Notes under the pieces: model-generated
Databases searched by the model: none
The model's input: the letters and a program-made list of their open reading frames with translations, nothing else
What the model was told of the DNA's origin: nothing
Origin: Pseudomonas putida
Lineage (GTDB): Bacteria > Pseudomonadota > Gammaproteobacteria > Pseudomonadales > Pseudomonadaceae
Direction: 5' to 3'
NCBI GenBank assembly: GCA_041879295.1
Contig: CP047152.1
Location: 2,051,501-2,115,500, forward strand
Length of the DNA stretch: 64,000 nt
Shown: positions 15,441 through 27,668 of the stretch, piece after piece
Numbering within the stretch: the stretch's first letter is position 1
How the letters are laid out: each line of letters opens with the position of its first letter
Made by a program: the position numbers and the translations under genes

Positions 15441-16121
15441 CTAGGCAACCCATGAAGCGCTGTTGGGCTGGTCAAGGTGGCGTGCCAGGTAGTTGGCGAA
15501 CTCGGCACGGCTGATGGCGTGGGCGCCCAGGCTGTGCAGGTGGTTGGTGGGCATCTGGCAGTCGATAAGCACGAAGCCGGCGTCTCGCAGGTGGTTGACC
15601 AAGGTCACGAAACCGACCTTGGAGGCGTTGTCGGCGCGGCTGAACATCGATTCGCCAAAGAACAGCTGGCCCATGGCCAGGCCATAAAGGCCTCCGACCA
15701 GTTCGCCGTCCTGGCGAACTTCAACCGAATGAGCGATTCCGCGGCGGTGCAGCTCGCAGTAGGCGTTGCGCATGGTGTCGGTGATCCAGGTGCCGTCAGC
15801 GTAATCGCGTGGTGCGGCGCAGGCGGCGATCACGCCCGGGAAGTCGGTGTCGAAGCTGACCTGGTAGCGGCCTTGGCGCATCAGCTTGGCCAGCGAGCGC
15901 GACACATGCAGCTGGTCAGGCAACAACACCGTGCGCGGGTCAGGTGACCACCACAGGATCGGTTGGCCGTCCTGGTACCACGGGAAGCAGCCGTGGCGAT
16001 ACGCCTGCACCAGGCGCTCGGGGCTCAGGTCACCGCCGGCGGCCAGTAGGCCGTTGGGGTCGTGCAGCGCCTTTTCCAGGGGTGGGAAGGTCAGCGAATC
16101 GCGGGTCAGCCAGGTGAGCAT
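15441..16121 (-). CDS. aat: Leucyl/phenylalanyl-tRNA-protein transferase
   Basis: A 226-aa enzyme that adds Leu or Phe to N-terminal Arg or Lys. Typical motifs are [21 protein letters not shown] near residue 43 (given as part of the active cleft) and [19 protein letters not shown]. Same strand as bpt, 56 bp upstream, likely one operon. Confidence 0.95.
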   Translation of the reverse strand: MLTWLTRDSLTFPPLEKALHDPNGLLAAGGDLSPERLVQAYRHGCFPWYQDGQPILWWSPDPRTVLLPDQLHVSRSLAKLMRQGRYQVSFDTDFPGVIAACAAPRDYADGTWITDTMRNAYCELHRRGIAHSVEVRQDGELVGGLYGLAMGQLFFGESMFSRADNASKVGFVTLVNHLRDAGFVLIDCQMPTNHLHSLGAHAISRAEFANYLARHLDQPNSASWVA

Positions 16122-16516
16122 GGTCTATCGTGCGGTGGGGGAGGGGAGAGGGCAGCATGGCTTGGGTCAAAAGCGGGGTCAATCTCTTTGGGTGCCTCAA
16201 CGCCGGCGCGGTACCCTGCACAAGGCTACCCCTACAGAGGGGCACGGCAATTTAGGCAATTTCCTACACATTCATCAAACCGCAGGCACCATCCGCTACA
16301 TTTGCTGTCACACCTGTGCAAAAACACAGCATAAGCCTTTGTCACAAAAGAAAATGCGTGCTCAAATTGCAGCTATACGAATTCGCCTCCGGCCAAACCC
16401 CCATACGGCGTGCCGCCATGGCGGCTGGCGGGCAGTAATGTTAAAAGTAGTGGTTCGTTGGTCGCGCAGCGGCCGATCACTATTGGACGCGCACCACGCG
16501 CAGGAATAGACGCGTT
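16122..16516. other. Intergenic region upstream of ftsK
   Basis: A 395-bp gene-free stretch between divergent aat and ftsK. It contains a 14-bp palindrome GCCGCCATGGCGGC at 16412-16425 and a lower-G+C segment at 16240-16380 that probably holds the ftsK promoter. I recognise no operator. Confidence 0.5.
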
Positions 16517-19009
16517 TTGAAGAAATCCACCGCAACTCCAGCTCCATTGCCTGTGCCACTGTGGCGGCAGCAGCTGCATTATCGCCTCAAGGAAGGTGCG
16601 TTGATCGCTGTCGGCGCCCTGTGCCTGTACCTGTGGATGGCGCTGCTGACCTACGACACCTCGGACCCGGGCTTCAGCCACACCAGCAACGTCGACCAGG
16701 TGCAGAATGCTGCCGGGCGTGCCGGTGCCTACTTTGCCGACATCCTGTTCATGGTGCTGGGTTACTTCGCCTATATTTTCCCGCTGCTGCTGGCGGTCAA
16801 GACCTGGCAGATTTTCCGCGAACGCCACCAGCCGTGGGACTGGAGCGGCTGGCTGTTCTCCTGGCGGCTGATTGGCCTGGTGTTCCTGGTGCTGTCGGGG
16901 GCGGCGCTGGCACATATCCACTTCCATCCGTCAGCCGGCCTGCCGTTCTCCGCCGGTGGTGCGTTGGGCGAAAGCCTGGGTGATCTGGCGCGCAACCTGC
17001 TGAACGTGCAGGGCAGCACGCTGATGTTCATTGCCCTGTTCCTGTTCGGCCTGACCGTCTTCACCGACCTGTCGTGGTTCAAGGTGATGGACCTGACAGG
17101 CAAGATCACCCTCGACCTGCTCGAACTGGTGCAGGGCGCGGCCACCCGCTGGTGGGATGCGCGCAACGAGCGCAAGCGCCTTGAGGCACAGCTGCGCGAG
17201 GACGAGCCGGTGTTCAAGGCTGCGCCAATGGCTGCCGAGACGCGCGAGCCGGCCAAGCCGTCGCTGCGCGAGCGCATCCTCAAGCGTGAAGAAAAACCCG
17301 CCCAGCCGGTTGAGCCGACCCTTGCACGCGAACCGATTGTACCGCCGCGTGAAACGGCGCCTGAGGCATTGACGCCGCGTGAAACCGTGGTGCCCCGCCA
17401 GCAGCACCCGGCGCCCACCATTGTGCCGCCGTCAGCCGCCAGGGCGCCGGAGCCGAGCAAGCGGGCGATGAAGGAAAAGCAGGCGCCGCTGTTTGTCGAC
17501 AGCGCCGTGGAGGGCACCTTGCCTTCGATTTCCATTCTCGACCCGGCCGAGCAGAAGAAGATCGAGTATTCGCCAGAATCCCTGGCCGGCGTCGGTCAGT
17601 TGCTGGAAATCAAGCTCAAGGAGTTCGGTGTTGAAGTGACGGTGGATTCGATCCACCCCGGCCCGGTGATTACCCGTTACGAAATTCAGCCGGCCGCCGG
17701 CGTGAAGGTCAGCCGCATCGCCAACCTGGCCAAGGACCTGGCGCGCTCGCTGGCCGTGACCAGTGTGCGAGTGGTCGAGGTCATCCCTGGCAAGACCACG
17801 GTGGGTATCGAGATACCCAACGAAAACCGCCAGATGGTGCGCTTCTCCGAAGTGCTGGCCACGTCGCAGTACGACGAGCAGAAATCGCCCGTCACGCTGG
17901 CGCTGGGCCACGACATTGGCGGCAAGCCGGTGATCACCGATCTGGCCAAGATGCCCCACCTGTTGGTAGCCGGTACGACCGGCTCCGGTAAGTCGGTGGG
18001 TGTGAACGCGATGATTTTGTCGATCCTGTTCAAGTCCAGCCCGGAAGACGCGCGGCTGATCATGATCGACCCGAAAATGCTTGAACTGTCGATCTACGAA
18101 GGCATCCCGCACCTGTTGTGCCCGGTGGTCACCGACATGAAGGACGCCGCCAACGCCCTGCGCTGGAGCGTGGCGGAGATGGAGCGGCGCTACAAACTGA
18201 TGGCGGCCATGGGCGTGCGTAACCTGGCCGGTTTCAACCGCAAGATCAAGGACGCCCAGGAAGCAGGCGAAATCATCCACGACCCGCTGTATCGCCGTGA
18301 GAGCATGGATGATGAGCCGCCTGCATTGAAAACCCTGCCGACCATCGTGGTGGTGGTGGACGAATTCGCCGACATGATGATGATCGTCGGCAAGAAGGTC
18401 GAAGAGCTGATCGCCCGTATCGCGCAGAAGGCGCGAGCGGCGGGTATCCACCTGATCCTCGCCACCCAGCGCCCGTCGGTGGACGTGATCACCGGCCTGA
18501 TCAAGGCCAACATCCCGACCCGTATGGCGTTCCAGGTGTCGAGCAAGATCGACTCGCGTACCATCATCGATCAGGGCGGTGCCGAACAGCTGCTGGGCCA
18601 TGGCGACATGCTGTACATGCCGCCGGGCACCAGCCTGCCGATCCGGGTACACGGCGCGTTCGTGTCCGACGACGAAGTGCACCGCACGGTCGAGGCGTGG
18701 AAGCTGCGTGGTGCCCCGGACTACAACGACGACATTCTCAACGGCGTTGAAGAAGCCGGTAGCGGCTTTGATGGCGGCGGCGGTGGTGGCGACGGTGACG
18801 ATGCCGAAACCGACGCGCTGTATGATGAAGCGGTGCAATTCGTGCTCGAGAGCCGTCGTGCCTCCATTTCTGCCGTGCAACGCAAGCTGAAGATCGGCTA
18901 CAACCGTGCCGCGCGCATGATCGAGTCGATGGAGATGGCCGGCGTTGTCACCCCGATGAACAGCAACGGCTCGCGGGAAGTGATAGCCCCGGGCGGCCCG
19001 CGCGACTGA
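16517..19009 (+). CDS. ftsK: DNA translocase FtsK
   Basis: An 830-aa septal DNA pump that resolves chromosome dimers and links segregation to division. An N-terminal membrane region of four or so helices (about 25-190) is followed by a charged, proline-rich linker (220-330), the RecA-like motor with Walker [11 protein letters not shown] and Walker [13 protein letters not shown], and the C-terminal gamma winged helix that reads KOPS ([24 protein letters not shown], quoted in part). The start is TTG 16517 ([12 protein letters not shown]), with AGGAA about 11 bases upstream; it is the only start giving the full first helix. Confidence 0.95.
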   Translation: MKKSTATPAPLPVPLWRQQLHYRLKEGALIAVGALCLYLWMALLTYDTSDPGFSHTSNVDQVQNAAGRAGAYFADILFMVLGYFAYIFPLLLAVKTWQIFRERHQPWDWSGWLFSWRLIGLVFLVLSGAALAHIHFHPSAGLPFSAGGALGESLGDLARNLLNVQGSTLMFIALFLFGLTVFTDLSWFKVMDLTGKITLDLLELVQGAATRWWDARNERKRLEAQLREDEPVFKAAPMAAETREPAKPSLRERILKREEKPAQPVEPTLAREPIVPPRETAPEALTPRETVVPRQQHPAPTIVPPSAARAPEPSKRAMKEKQAPLFVDSAVEGTLPSISILDPAEQKKIEYSPESLAGVGQLLEIKLKEFGVEVTVDSIHPGPVITRYEIQPAAGVKVSRIANLAKDLARSLAVTSVRVVEVIPGKTTVGIEIPNENRQMVRFSEVLATSQYDEQKSPVTLALGHDIGGKPVITDLAKMPHLLVAGTTGSGKSVGVNAMILSILFKSSPEDARLIMIDPKMLELSIYEGIPHLLCPVVTDMKDAANALRWSVAEMERRYKLMAAMGVRNLAGFNRKIKDAQEAGEIIHDPLYRRESMDDEPPALKTLPTIVVVVDEFADMMMIVGKKVEELIARIAQKARAAGIHLILATQRPSVDVITGLIKANIPTRMAFQVSSKIDSRTIIDQGGAEQLLGHGDMLYMPPGTSLPIRVHGAFVSDDEVHRTVEAWKLRGAPDYNDDILNGVEEAGSGFDGGGGGGDGDDAETDALYDEAVQFVLESRRASISAVQRKLKIGYNRAARMIESMEMAGVVTPMNSNGSREVIAPGGPRD

Positions 19010-19019
19010 TGAACACCCT

Positions 19020-19050
19020 GCCGGGCGCCAACGGTGGCGCCCGGCCTTTT
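19020..19050 (+). terminator. Terminator downstream of ftsK
   Basis: Arms GCCGGGCGCCA (19020-19030) and TGGCGCCCGGC (19035-19045), then CTTTTC. It lies between the ftsK stop and lolA, so lolA may depend on read-through or its own promoter. Confidence 0.85.
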
Positions 19051-19071
19051 CAACGCTCAATGAGGATTCCC

Positions 19072-19695
19072 ATGCGCGCGATTCGCATGCTGTTGGTTTC
19101 TGCCCTTACCCTGGGCTCGGTTACTGCTTATGCCGGTGAGCAAGACGTACAACGCCTGACCCAGTTGCTGGAAAAGTCGCAGACCATCGAGGCCAACTTC
19201 TCCCAACTGACCCTGGGCGCCGATGGCGTCAGCCTGCAGGAAACCTCGGGCAAGATGACGGTCAAGCGCCCAGGCCTGTTCTACTGGCATACCGATGCGC
19301 CGCAGGAGCAAGTGGTGGTGTCGGATGGCAAGAACGTCACCCTGTGGGACCCGGACCTGGAGCAGGCCACCATCAAGAAGCTCGACGTGCGCCTGAACCA
19401 GACCCCAGCCCTGCTGTTGTCCGGTGACGTGTCGAAGATCAGCCAGAGCTTTGATATCGCGTCCAAGGAGCAGGGCGAAGTGATGGACTTCACCCTCAAG
19501 CCAAAGACAAAGGACACCCTGTTCGACTCGCTGCGCGTGTCGTTCCGCAAAGGCCTGATCAATGACATGCAACTGATCGACAGCGTCGGCCAGCGCACCA
19601 ACATCCTGTTCAATGGCGTCAAGGCCAACCAGGCGGTACCGGACAGCAAGTTCAAGTTCGACATCCCCAAGGGCGCGGACGTGATCAAGGAGTAA
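19072..19695 (+). CDS. lolA: Outer-membrane lipoprotein carrier protein LolA
   Basis: A 207-aa periplasmic chaperone that carries lipoproteins from LolCDE to LolB. Signal peptide [21 protein letters not shown], then the LolA fold ([33 protein letters not shown]). The start is ATG 19072, preceded by TGAGGA; the earlier in-frame ATG at 19009 lies inside the terminator. Its position between ftsK and rarA is the standard gamma-proteobacterial order. Confidence 0.95.
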   Translation: MRAIRMLLVSALTLGSVTAYAGEQDVQRLTQLLEKSQTIEANFSQLTLGADGVSLQETSGKMTVKRPGLFYWHTDAPQEQVVVSDGKNVTLWDPDLEQATIKKLDVRLNQTPALLLSGDVSKISQSFDIASKEQGEVMDFTLKPKTKDTLFDSLRVSFRKGLINDMQLIDSVGQRTNILFNGVKANQAVPDSKFKFDIPKGADVIKE

Positions 19696-19707
19696 CCAGA
19701 GCTCGCC

Positions 19708-21033
19708 ATGGACCTGTTTCGAAGCGAACCCGTCGCCCAGCCTCTGGCCGCCCGCCTGCGCCCGTCCAGCCTGGATGAGTACGTCGGCCAGGAGCACCTG
19801 CTGGCGCGCGGCAAACCGCTGCGCGAGGCCCTGGAACAAGGCGCGCTGCACTCGATGATCTTCTGGGGGCCGCCCGGGGTCGGCAAGACTACGCTGGCGC
19901 GGTTGCTGGCGCAGTTCTGTGATGCGCACTTCGAAACGGTGTCGGCGGTGCTGGCCGGGGTGAAAGAGATCCGCCAGGCGGTGGAGGTGGCCAAACAGCA
20001 GGCTGGCCAGTATGGCCGTCGCACCATCCTGTTCGTTGACGAGGTGCACCGCTTCAACAAGTCGCAGCAGGACGCCTTTTTGCCCTATGTCGAGGACGGC
20101 ACCCTGCTGTTCATCGGTGCCACCACCGAAAACCCCTCGTTCGAGCTGAACAACGCGCTGCTGTCACGGGCGCGGGTGTATGTGCTCAAGAGCCTGGACG
20201 AAGCGGCTCTGCGCAAGCTGGTCAACCGTGCGCTGACAGAAGAGCGTGGCCTGGGCAAGCGTAACCTGCGGGTGGGCGACGACGCCTTCAAGATGCTGAT
20301 GGCCGCCGCCGACGGCGATGGCCGGCGCATGCTCAACTTCCTCGAGAATGCCTCGGACCTGGCTGAAGACGGCAGCGAGATCGACGTCGAGATGCTGCAG
20401 AGCCTGCTGGGTGACAGTCGCCGCCGTTTCGACAAGGGTGGCGAGGCGTTCTACGACCAGATATCCGCGCTGCACAAGTCGGTGCGCGGCTCCAACCCCG
20501 ATGGCGCCCTGTACTGGTTTGCCCGCATGCTCGACGGCGGCTGTGATCCGCTGTACATCGCCCGCCGCGTGGTGCGCATGGCCAGCGAGGACATCGGCAA
20601 TGCCGACCCGCGTGCGCTTAGCCTGTGCCTGGCAGCCTGGGATGTGCAGGAGCGCCTTGGCAGCCCTGAGGGCGAGTTGGCGGTGGCCCAGGCCATCACC
20701 TACCTGGCCTGTGCGCCCAAGAGCAACGCGGTGTACGTGGGCTTCAAGACTGCCCTGCGCGAAGCGGCCGAGCACGGTTCGCTGGAGGTGCCGTTGCACC
20801 TGCGCAATGCCCCGACCAAACTGATGAAGCAGTTGGGCTATGGCGACGAGTACCGCTATGCCCACGATGAACCCGACGCCTACGCCGCCGGTGAGGATTA
20901 CTTCCCCGACGAGCTGGAGCCGCGCCAGTACTATCAGCCGGTGCCCCGTGGCCTGGAACTGAAAATTGGCGAGAAACTGCGCCACCTGGCCGACCTTGAC
21001 CGCAACAGCCCTCGCCAGCGGAGAAAACCGTGA
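19708..21033 (+). CDS. rarA: Replication-associated recombination protein A
   Basis: A 441-aa AAA+ ATPase (MgsA/RarA, clamp-loader-like) acting at stalled forks. Walker [10 protein letters not shown], Walker [13 protein letters not shown], sensor 1 [14 protein letters not shown] and the C-terminal tetramerisation domain are present. It follows lolA by 12 bp and overlaps crcB, forming an operon. Confidence 0.95.
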   Translation: MDLFRSEPVAQPLAARLRPSSLDEYVGQEHLLARGKPLREALEQGALHSMIFWGPPGVGKTTLARLLAQFCDAHFETVSAVLAGVKEIRQAVEVAKQQAGQYGRRTILFVDEVHRFNKSQQDAFLPYVEDGTLLFIGATTENPSFELNNALLSRARVYVLKSLDEAALRKLVNRALTEERGLGKRNLRVGDDAFKMLMAAADGDGRRMLNFLENASDLAEDGSEIDVEMLQSLLGDSRRRFDKGGEAFYDQISALHKSVRGSNPDGALYWFARMLDGGCDPLYIARRVVRMASEDIGNADPRALSLCLAAWDVQERLGSPEGELAVAQAITYLACAPKSNAVYVGFKTALREAAEHGSLEVPLHLRNAPTKLMKQLGYGDEYRYAHDEPDAYAAGEDYFPDELEPRQYYQPVPRGLELKIGEKLRHLADLDRNSPRQRRKP

Positions 21034-21404
21034 TTGCACTCATCGCCGCGGTCAGCGCGGGAGGTATCGCCGGCACCTTGTTGCGCTTTGCTACCACCAA
21101 CTGGGTAGCGGCCCACTGGCCACGGCACTTCTATGTCGGTACGCTGGCGGTCAACCTGGTTGGCTGCCTGTTGATCGGCTTGCTCTATGGCTTGTTCTTG
21201 CACAAGCCGCTGGCGCCGGTCGAATTGCGCGCCGGCCTGATTGTCGGCTTTCTCGGTGGCCTGACGACCTTTTCCTCCTTCTCGCTCGATACCGTGCGCC
21301 TGATGGAAAGCGGGCAAGTGCCCCTTGCCTTGGGCTATACCAGTATCAGCGTGGTGGGCGGGCTGCTCGCAACCTGGGCTGGCCTGTCCCTGACCCGATT
21401 CTGA
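21030..21404 (+). CDS. crcB: Fluoride channel CrcB/Fluc
   Basis: A 124-aa four-helix dual-topology F- exporter with signatures [23 protein letters not shown] and [15 protein letters not shown]. The start is GTG 21030, overlapping the rarA stop (GTGA). No fluoride riboswitch is seen, in line with its placement inside an operon. Confidence 0.94.
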   Translation: MIALIAAVSAGGIAGTLLRFATTNWVAAHWPRHFYVGTLAVNLVGCLLIGLLYGLFLHKPLAPVELRAGLIVGFLGGLTTFSSFSLDTVRLMESGQVPLALGYTSISVVGGLLATWAGLSLTRF

Positions 21405-21422
21405 ACCAACACCTACATATAA

Positions 21423-22715
<1,293 letters not shown>

Positions 22716-24107
22716 ATGGATTACCTGCCGCTGTTCCACAAGCTGCAGGGCGGCCGCGTGCTGGTCGTCGGTGGCGGTGAGATCGCCTTGCGCAAGGCGC
22801 GCCTGCTGGCCGATGCCGGCGGCGTGCTGCGCGTGGTGGCGCCGGACGTCGACGGCCAGTTGGCCGCGTTGGCCCGGGAAGGTGGCGGTGAGGTGCTGGT
22901 GCGTGGCTATCAGGCAGCCGACCTGGTCGGCTGCCGACTGGTGATCGCGGCCACCGACGACCCAGGGCTGAATGCCCAGGTGTCGTCTGATGCGCAGGCA
23001 CTTAGCCTGCCGGTCAATGTGGTGGATGCGCCGGCCCTGTGTACGGTGATCTTCCCGGCGATCGTAGACCGCTCGCCGCTGGTTATTGCTGTTTCCAGCG
23101 GCGGTGACGCCCCGGTACTGGCGCGCCTGATTCGAGCCAAGCTCGAGGCGTGGATCCCTTCGGCCTATGGTGAGTTGGCCGGGCTGGCGGCACGCTTTCG
23201 GCACAAGGTCAAATCCCTGTACCCGGATGTCAACCAGCGTCGAGGCTTCTGGGAGACCGTATTCCAGGGGCCGATCGCCGAGCGTCAGCTGGCCGGGCAG
23301 GGTGCTGAAGCCGAACGTCTGTTGCAGGCGATGGTAGACGGCGCACCGGTGCAGCAGGGCGGTGAGGTGTATTTGGTTGGTGCAGGCCCGGGTGATCCGG
23401 ACTTGCTGACCTTCCGTGCCTTGCGCCTGATGCAGCAGGCCGACGTGGTGCTGTACGACCGCCTGGTTGCGCCCGCCATCATCGATATGTGTCGTCGTGA
23501 TGCCGAGCGCATCTATGTAGGCAAGCGCCGCGCTGACCATTCAGTGCCGCAGGACCAGATCAACCGCCTGTTGGTCGACCTGGCCCGGCAGGGCAAGCGG
23601 GTGCTGCGCCTGAAGGGTGGCGACCCGTTCATCTTCGGCCGGGGCGGCGAAGAGATCGAAGAGCTGGCCGGGCATGGCATTCCGTTCCAGGTGGTGCCGG
23701 GCATTACGGCGGCCAGCGGCTGCTCCGCGTATGGCGGCATTCCGCTGACTCACCGCGACTATGCCCAGTCGGTGCGCTTTGTCACCGGGCACCTCAAGGA
23801 TGGCACCAGCAACCTGCCGTGGAATGACCTGGTGGCGCCGGCGCAGACCTTGGTGTTCTACATGGGGTTGGTGGGCTTGCCGACCATCTGTGCCGAGCTG
23901 ATTCGCCATGGGCGTGCCGCGAGTACCCCGGCGGCGTTGGTGCAGCAGGGGACCACGCGTAATCAGCGAGTATTCACCGGTACCTTGGCGGACTTGCCAG
24001 ACCTGGTGGCCCAGCATGAGGTGCATGCGCCGACCCTGGTGATTGTGGGGGAAGTGGTGCAGTTGCGTGACAAGCTGGCCTGGTTCGAAGGTTCGCAGAA
24101 CAGCTGA
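22716..24107 (+). CDS. cysG: Siroheme synthase (methyltransferase/dehydrogenase/ferrochelatase)
   Basis: A 463-aa bifunctional protein. The N-terminal half has the NAD-binding motif [15 protein letters not shown] (precorrin-2 dehydrogenase and ferrochelatase); the C-terminal half is the SAM-dependent uroporphyrinogen-III methyltransferase ([37 protein letters not shown]). It makes siroheme for sulfite and nitrite reductases. The ATG follows the serS stop directly (TAAATG). Confidence 0.96.
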   Translation: MDYLPLFHKLQGGRVLVVGGGEIALRKARLLADAGGVLRVVAPDVDGQLAALAREGGGEVLVRGYQAADLVGCRLVIAATDDPGLNAQVSSDAQALSLPVNVVDAPALCTVIFPAIVDRSPLVIAVSSGGDAPVLARLIRAKLEAWIPSAYGELAGLAARFRHKVKSLYPDVNQRRGFWETVFQGPIAERQLAGQGAEAERLLQAMVDGAPVQQGGEVYLVGAGPGDPDLLTFRALRLMQQADVVLYDRLVAPAIIDMCRRDAERIYVGKRRADHSVPQDQINRLLVDLARQGKRVLRLKGGDPFIFGRGGEEIEELAGHGIPFQVVPGITAASGCSAYGGIPLTHRDYAQSVRFVTGHLKDGTSNLPWNDLVAPAQTLVFYMGLVGLPTICAELIRHGRAASTPAALVQQGTTRNQRVFTGTLADLPDLVAQHEVHAPTLVIVGEVVQLRDKLAWFEGSQNS

Positions 24108-24114
24108 AATCGTT

Positions 24115-24138
24115 GGGGCTGCAAAGCAGCCCCGGCTT
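24115..24138. terminator. Terminator between convergent cysG and the GST-like gene
   Basis: Arms GGGGCTGC (24115-24122) and GCAGCCCC (24126-24133), followed by GGCTTTC. Confidence 0.7.
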
Positions 24139-24140
24139 TC

Positions 24141-25100
24141 TCAAGCCTGCCAAATCCCTTTGCCCACCAACCGCTCTCGATCATGCGGCAAGCCAAAGTC
24201 CTGCAATGGCCCTTTAGGCACAATCCCGTTCGGGTTGATGGTCTTGTGGCTCATGTAATAGTGCTTCTGGATATGCTCCATGTTCACTGTACCTGCCACC
24301 CCAGGCCATTGGTACAGCTCACGCAGCCAGTTCGACAGGTTGTGGTAGTCGCTCAGGCGGCGCAGGTTGCACTTGAAGTGCCCGTGGTACACGGCGTCGA
24401 AGCGCACCAGTGTAGTGAACAGGCGTACATCAGCCTCGGTCAGGTACTCACCCGCCAGGTAGCGATTGCGGCCTAGCAAGGCTTCCAGGTAATCCAACTC
24501 GTTGAACACATCGTCAAAGGCAGCCTCGTAGGCGTCTTGCGTGGTGGCAAAGCCTGCGCGGTACACACCATTGTTCACTGCCGGGTAGATGCGCTCGTTC
24601 AATGCTTCGATGCTCGGGCGCAGCGATGCGGGGTAAAGGTCCAGGGTATTGCCAGTCAGCTCGTTGAATGCGCTGTTGAATATGCGGATGATTTCCGCCG
24701 ACTCATTGTTGACGATGCGCTTCTCTTTTTTGTCCCACAGCACAGGTACCGTCACGCGCCCCGTGTAGTGCGGGTCATCCTGGGTGTAGCGCTGATGCAG
24801 ATACTGCAGGGCGTCGAGGTGGTCCCCGCTGGAGCCTTGCTGCTGGTCGAAGGTCCAGCCATGGTCCTGCATCAGCCAGCTGACCACCGACACGTCGATC
24901 AATGGCTCCAGGCCTTTCAGCGCGCGAAAGATCAGGGTGCGGTGGGCCCATGGGCAGGCCAGCGACACGTACAGGTGGTAGCGGCCTGCCTCGGGCGCGG
25001 GCAACTGATTGCGGCGCTGGGCGTTCTCTCGCTTGAACGTGCCGTCTTTGCCGTTTTCATACCACTGGTCGTGCCAGCGGCCATCGATCAATAGGCCCAT
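24141..25100 (-). CDS. Glutathionyl-hydroquinone reductase (YqjG/PcpF-like, xi-class GST)
   Basis: A 319-aa glutathione transferase of the xi class, which reduces glutathionyl-hydroquinones. The catalytic cysteine lies in SLACPWAHRT, near residue 63; the C-terminal helical GST domain follows (YLAGEYLTEADVRLFTTLVR). The ATG at 25100 gives the canonical MGLLIDGRWHDQWY start. It stands alone, convergent with cysG. Confidence 0.92.
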   Translation of the reverse strand: MGLLIDGRWHDQWYENGKDGTFKRENAQRRNQLPAPEAGRYHLYVSLACPWAHRTLIFRALKGLEPLIDVSVVSWLMQDHGWTFDQQQGSSGDHLDALQYLHQRYTQDDPHYTGRVTVPVLWDKKEKRIVNNESAEIIRIFNSAFNELTGNTLDLYPASLRPSIEALNERIYPAVNNGVYRAGFATTQDAYEAAFDDVFNELDYLEALLGRNRYLAGEYLTEADVRLFTTLVRFDAVYHGHFKCNLRRLSDYHNLSNWLRELYQWPGVAGTVNMEHIQKHYYMSHKTINPNGIVPKGPLQDFGLPHDRERLVGKGIWQA

Positions 25101-25193
25101 GGTGAGCTCCTGAAACAAGTTGTTTGTCGTTGGAGCCCAGTCTAGGGAAAATCGTTCGAAGAAATAGCGCAAAGATCGGGGTTCTATTATCGG

Positions 25194-26195
25194 CTAAATC
25201 GATCTATCTCGAGTGTCCCAGTAGCCTTGCGCTGTTACGAACGCCTGCTCACGGTGCTGTCCCAAACCACGCAGGGCCAGGGCCATGGTCGCGATCAGGG
25301 CCTTTTCGCCATAACTGTCTTCTACTTCGCCACGCCAGAACGCCAGCAAGTGTTGGGCCTGCAAGCTGGGCGGCTTGACATGGCGGCGTTCGCTCAGCGC
25401 TGGCCACTCTTCATCCCACGCTTCACCTGCCGTGGTGCCGTAGAGATGGCTGATGACATCGGGGTTGACCTCGATTTCGCCGCCATCTCCCTTGATCACC
25501 ACGGCATGGTCGCCCAGCAGGCGGCTGGCCTCGCGGTGTACTGCCTGGTAACCAGGGTGAAAGATACTCTGCAATCCACAGCGAGCGCCCAGCGGGTTAA
25601 GCACTCGCGCCAGCGAATGTATGGGCGAGCGCAGGCCCAGTGTGTTGCGAAGGTCGATCATGCGTTGCAACTGCGGCGCCCAGTCGTGCAGCGGAAAGAA
25701 TGCCAGTTGATGCTGGTCCAGAGCGTTGCCGACGGCGGCCCAGTCGCGGCACAGCGGAATCTGCAGCAGGCCGAGCAGTTGCTCTGTGTACATACGCCCG
25801 GCAGTGTGTGCGCCGCCGCCGTGCATCAGGATGCGCACGCCATTGTTGGCCAGGCACTTGGCCGCCAGCAGGTACCAGGGCAGGTGACGCTTCTTGCCGG
25901 CGTAAGTGGGCCAGTCCAGGTCAACGGCGATGCGCGGCGCCTGCAGGTGGGCGCGCAGGGCCTCGGTGAAGCCGGCCAGCTCTTCGGCGCTTTCTTCCTT
26001 GTGCCGCAGCAGCATGAGGAAGGCACCGAGCTGGGTGTCTTCGACCTTGCCTTCCAGCAGCAGGGTCATGGCTGCGCGGGCCTCTTCGCGTGTCAGGCCG
26101 CGCGCGCCGCGCTTGCCTTTGCCGAGAATGCGCACGAATTCGGCGAACGGGTGTTCGGCAGGGGGTTCCAGAGTGAGGGGACGAGGTTCGGTCAT
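25194..26195 (-). CDS. ybiB: Glycosyl/phosphoribosyl transferase-like protein YbiB (TrpD2 family)
   Basis: A 333-aa member of the anthranilate-phosphoribosyltransferase fold (EEARAAMTLLLEGKVEDTQLGAFLMLLR helical domain, quoted in part; GVRILMHGGGAHTAGR). E. coli YbiB binds DNA and lacks TrpD activity. Its ATG overlaps the tusE stop (ATGA), so it forms the end of the tusDCBE-ybiB operon, a common pseudomonad order. Confidence 0.88.
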   Translation of the reverse strand: MTEPRPLTLEPPAEHPFAEFVRILGKGKRGARGLTREEARAAMTLLLEGKVEDTQLGAFLMLLRHKEESAEELAGFTEALRAHLQAPRIAVDLDWPTYAGKKRHLPWYLLAAKCLANNGVRILMHGGGAHTAGRMYTEQLLGLLQIPLCRDWAAVGNALDQHQLAFFPLHDWAPQLQRMIDLRNTLGLRSPIHSLARVLNPLGARCGLQSIFHPGYQAVHREASRLLGDHAVVIKGDGGEIEVNPDVISHLYGTTAGEAWDEEWPALSERRHVKPPSLQAQHLLAFWRGEVEDSYGEKALIATMALALRGLGQHREQAFVTAQGYWDTRDRSI

Positions 26196-26527
26196 ATGCA
26201 GTTGGTCGGCTTGGGCAGGCCCGCCAGCTTGGCGGCAAGTTTGGCGGGGGTGCCGTTGAACAGGCGGTTCAGGTGCGGGCTGTTGCCCTTTTCAGGGCCC
26301 AGCTTGAGGGCCGTGTACTTGATGAGCGGGCGCGTGGCCGGAGACAGCTGGTATTCCTGGTAGAACTGGCGGAGCAGTTCGAGGATTTCCCAGTGGTCTG
26401 CCGTCAACGGGATACCTTCGCGCATGGCTAAAGCCTCGGCGGCGTCCCGGGACCAGTCATGCAGGTCGACCAGGAAGCCATCCTTGTCCAGGGCGATCGC
26501 CTGATCGCCAACGGTGAGCGTATTCAT
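26192..26527 (-). CDS. tusE: Sulfur-relay protein TusE/DsrC
   Basis: A 111-aa DsrC-fold protein that takes persulfide sulfur from TusBCD to MnmA. The reactive penultimate cysteine is visible in the C-terminus PTNCI, together with the typical DWSRDAAEALAMREGI and HWEILELLRQFYQEY. It overlaps both neighbours by four bases (ATGA). Confidence 0.93.
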   Translation of the reverse strand: MNTLTVGDQAIALDKDGFLVDLHDWSRDAAEALAMREGIPLTADHWEILELLRQFYQEYQLSPATRPLIKYTALKLGPEKGNSPHLNRLFNGTPAKLAAKLAGLPKPTNCI

Positions 26528-26820
26528 AGCCAGCTGTTGACCTTGTCGTATTGCAGCGACAGTTCGACGAACCCGGCGTAGTCCACGGTCTTTGCCAGGT
26601 CGTTGCCGACCGCGCGGGCCTGTACATCCTCGTCCAGGGCGAACAGGCGCTGGGCCAGGCCGGCGGCTTGCAGAGTGCCATACGGCTCGCTGCCGCTGCG
26701 CAGGGCATACACGGCATCACCGCACAGCAGCAGGGCATCTTCGGCTCCGAGCAGGCGTAGGCAGCTGGCCAGGCGCTCGTCGCCAAACGGGGAATGGGCA
26801 ATTACATGCAGGGTCTTCAT
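26524..26820 (-). CDS. tusB: Sulfur-relay protein TusB/DsrH
   Basis: A 98-aa DsrH-family subunit of the TusBCD heterohexamer (MKTLHVIAHSPFGDERLASC). Adjacent to tusC with a one-base overlap and to tusE with ATGA overlap. Its identity rests on size, order and the LLLCGDAVYAL segment. Confidence 0.9.
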   Translation of the reverse strand: MKTLHVIAHSPFGDERLASCLRLLGAEDALLLCGDAVYALRSGSEPYGTLQAAGLAQRLFALDEDVQARAVGNDLAKTVDYAGFVELSLQYDKVNSWL

Positions 26821-27179
26821 CAGAGCGTTACCACCTGGTCAAAGCGAGCTATCAGCGCGGCCAACGCTGCGTCATCGAGCACTTGCACCGGCAGCGCCAG
26901 GGTTTCGGCTGCCAGGCCCCGGCGGGCCAGGCTGTGGTTGCAGGCGAACAGTTCTTCGACGCCGAACATCGGCAGCGCCTGCAGGTTGGCGGCCAGGTTC
27001 TTCTGTTGCACGGCGGCGGGTTGCTGGTCCGGCGCGAGCTGGAACACACCATCGTCGAGGAACAGCATGCCCAACGGCAGGTCGAACGCGCCGCCGGCCA
27101 GGGCGATGTCCAGCGCCTCGCGGGCAGATGGGCCATTCCACGGTGCCTGACGGCTGATGATCAACAGGGACTTGGCCAT
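26820..27179 (-). CDS. tusC: Sulfur-relay protein TusC/DsrF
   Basis: A 119-aa DsrF-family subunit (MAKSLLIISRQAPWNGPSAR, DIALAGGAFDLPLGMLFLDD). ATG 27179 is used; the frame extends to 27203 but only inside tusD. It joins tusD by a one-base gap. Confidence 0.92.
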   Translation of the reverse strand: MAKSLLIISRQAPWNGPSAREALDIALAGGAFDLPLGMLFLDDGVFQLAPDQQPAAVQQKNLAANLQALPMFGVEELFACNHSLARRGLAAETLALPVQVLDDAALAALIARFDQVVTL

Positions 27180-27180
27180 A

Positions 27181-27573
27181 TCAGTCGCCTCCGAAGCAGA
27201 CAAGGCGATCGGCCACTTGCGCGGCCTCGTGCAGTTGGCCTAGCCCCGACAGTTCCCAGGGTTTGGGCAGGTTCACGGCCGGGCGCTGGTAGCGGTTGGC
27301 CTCGGCTTCGTCGAGCACGCCACGGCGCAGGGCGGCGGCGATACACACCACGGCGTCCAGCTGGTGGGCCTGTATGAACGTGCGCCACTGGCCAGCCACG
27401 TCCAGTTCGTCCTGGGGGGCGACCACGTTGGCCGAGGCACTGTGCACCCCGTCCTGATAGAAGAACAGCCGGGCAATCTCATGCCCGCCGGCCAGCACCG
27501 CCTCGGCGAAACGCAGGGCGCGCCGCGAAGAGGGCGCGTGGGCCGGGGAGAACACCGCGATAGCGAATTTCAT
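27181..27573 (-). CDS. tusD: Sulfur-transfer protein TusD/DsrE
   Basis: A 130-aa DsrE-family subunit. The sulfur-accepting cysteine is in DAVVCIAAALRRGV, near residue 78, as in E. coli TusD. ATG 27573 (MKFAIAVFSPAHAPSSRRAL) is the first gene of the tusDCBE-ybiB operon. Confidence 0.93.
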   Translation of the reverse strand: MKFAIAVFSPAHAPSSRRALRFAEAVLAGGHEIARLFFYQDGVHSASANVVAPQDELDVAGQWRTFIQAHQLDAVVCIAAALRRGVLDEAEANRYQRPAVNLPKPWELSGLGQLHEAAQVADRLVCFGGD

Positions 27574-27610
27574 GGCTAACTCATGCAAAGGAATGGTGCC
27601 ATGATAAAGC

Positions 27611-27648
27611 AAAAAAGCCCGCGCCCGCTTGTGCAAGCGGGCGCGGGC
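27611..27648 (-). terminator. Strong terminator of the permease gene
   Basis: 14-bp arms GCCCGCGCCCGCTT (27617-27630) and AAGCGGGCGCGGGC (27635-27648), with a T-run on the minus strand. Confidence 0.92.
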
Positions 27649-27668
27649 CAGTCATTCACGCTCAAGGT